Positions 63,051 to 64,000 of a DNA stretch of 64,000 nt are shown piece by piece. Position numbers and translations under genes: made by a program. The stretch lies in the NCBI GenBank assembly GCA_030407315.1, contig JALQPE010002267.1, positions 54,777 to 118,776 of the forward strand, read 5' to 3'. Under the pieces are notes generated by a model. That model did not search any database. It saw only the letters and a program-made list of their open reading frames with translations, and had not been told where the DNA came from. The stretch comes from Asparagopsis taxiformis. Lineage: Eukaryota > Rhodophyta > Florideophyceae > Bonnemaisoniales > Bonnemaisoniaceae. How positions within the stretch are numbered: position 1 is the stretch's first letter; the number at the start of each line of letters is the position of its first letter.

Positions 63051-63509
63051 CTGCAGACGACCTGCCAAACGCAAATTACGAAGCTCAACGGAGCCATGCG
63101 ATTACGCAAAGAAAACAAGACGAAGTTTACGAAGCAATACGATGCTAGAGCCGACGTGGCCTACGAACTAACCTAGGAACGACCTAGTAGCGACGAGAAC
63201 GCTTGCCCGCAGGGTCATACGGACCAGGGCCTTCGCCGCGGCTATCGTGGCTGCGGCTGAGAGGGCTGAACGAAGCCCGGCGCGTACGGATCGACGGTCT
63301 GCGTGACCACGGGGGCTCGCTCGCGACGAGGACGCGGGATCCCTAGCGTAAGGATCCGCAGTCCCGTGACTGCGCGTATCCGAAGGGCGCGCCGGAGCGG
63401 GGTCGCGTGGCAGGTACGCCGCTGCGTGACCATACCCGACGGGTCGCCGAAGCCGCCGCCACTCGCGTAACCGTACGGTTCATTACGAACGCCAACGGGC
63501 GGCGCGTAA

Positions 63510-63812
63510 CTACGAGTCGCCGCGGCGAGGACGCTCCGAAATCGCGCGTTCCGTTGCCAAGCGGGCAGTCAGGTCCAACGTCTGGGCCCTGAACTCTTCG
63601 GCTGCGCGAGCCACGGACGAGATGAGGGAACGGATAACCCAGCCGTCCGCACGAGGCGGAGCGGACATCGACGTACCGAGAAGCCGACGGGCATCCTCAT
63701 CGGAGACGCGGTCGTCCAGGCTCACGAAGCGTGGCGCGCGTTCGGCCGGCGTGGCCACATTCGGACGACCGACCTGGGCAACGTTGCCCTGTTCCGTAGC
63801 CTCGCGTGGCAC
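63510..63812 (-). CDS. Gag-like fragment on minus strand, unknown
   Basis: A 100-codon ORF with SLDDRVSDEDARRLLGTS and SLISSVARAAEEFRAQTLDLTARLATE, a helical charged pattern like the start of some gypsy gag proteins. Downstream on the same strand (63242-63433) is a Pro/Arg-rich ORF ending YAPGFVQPSQPQPR. No diagnostic motif; treat as retroelement debris. Confidence 0.25.
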   Translation of the reverse strand: MPREATEQGNVAQVGRPNVATPAERAPRFVSLDDRVSDEDARRLLGTSMSAPPRADGWVIRSLISSVARAAEEFRAQTLDLTARLATERAISERPRRGDS

Positions 63813-64000
63813 GACCTCTCGAGGTTCCGGCGCACGCGGCGCTTCGTTTTGACGGCCACGACGCCAGAACGTGTCACTCGGGGGCGCTCGGGTCCCCCGA
63901 GGCCGCCGAAATAACCGGCACGATTGCCACGACGGCGTCGTTCGGAACGGGAAGCGACCCGCGGCACGTAAGCCCCATCGCTACGAACGGAGACGAACTC

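Larger units (their letters stand above)
53211..63060 (+). mobile_element. Ty3/gypsy chromovirus-type LTR retrotransposon (boundaries approximate)
   Basis: Comprises a putative 5' LTR start (TG at about 53211), gag, pol with chromodomain, and a 2.2-kb non-coding 3' part ending near a purine tract. LTR copies could not be matched, so the right edge is uncertain and the element may end before 62 kb. Confidence 0.5.

Noticed and set aside
1..64000. Bacterial-style operons, riboswitches or CRISPR arrays
   Set aside because: Mixed strands, spliceosomal introns and eukaryotic gene content; no spaced direct repeats of CRISPR type were seen.

Overview
The window is nuclear DNA of a photosynthetic eukaryote, most likely a red alga with compact, intron-poor genes; florideophytes such as Chondrus or Gracilaria are a plausible match, inferred from gene content and layout only. 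Reasons: eukaryotic core genes (V-ATPase subunit H, PP2A scaffold, TFIIF alpha, UBA2, TIM50, membrin, HSF) lie beside plastid-type proteins with N-terminal extensions (6-phosphogluconate dehydrogenase, class II LysRS, Der/EngA, a UMP/CMP-type kinase). A DHCR24-type sterol reductase fits a cholesterol-making red alga. Only two genes need introns: five GT-AG introns of 75-126 nt with CTAAC/CTGAC-like branch sites. TAA, TAG and TGA all terminate normal genes, so the code is standard.

Region 1 (1-41.2 kb) is a gene-rich island of about 24 genes on both strands at 30-1700 bp spacing. In order: DUF547 protein, V-ATPase H, pantothenate kinase (-), NDUFAF7-like methyltransferase, sterol Delta24-reductase, PP2A-A (-), a UBL-STI1-FKBP fusion (-), TIM50, a secreted protein with a hedgehog-type Hint domain, a DeSI-like isopeptidase, membrin (-), TFIIF alpha, 6PGDH, an ABHD13-like hydrolase (-, four exons), cytosolic PheRS alpha, plastid LysRS, a 70-aa membrane protein, UBA2 (-), an LRR protein, a plastid UMP/CMP-type kinase, Der (-), HSF, a small cupin and a poly-Pro coiled-coil protein (-). 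These are independent transcription units, not operons. Some convergent stops are only 30-43 bp apart, so transcripts should overlap.

Region 2 (41.2-46.9 kb) is AT-richer and holds two decayed mobile elements: a PiggyBac-type DNA transposon with 19-bp terminal inverted repeats and subterminal palindromes, and a Ty1/copia pol fragment.

Region 3 (46.9-64 kb) is GC-rich and filled with retroelements: a 948-aa orphan coiled-coil ORF, a truncated chromodomain gypsy fragment (-), a nearly complete Ty3/gypsy element (gag, pol, chromodomain) and its repeat-bearing 3' region, then gag-like debris on the minus strand.

Five coding sequences or joints are broken by what looks like one missing base each: PP2A-A, HSF, PiggyBac, and two places in gypsy pol. 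All are in the same direction, so deletion-type sequencing or assembly errors should be excluded before biological explanations are accepted.
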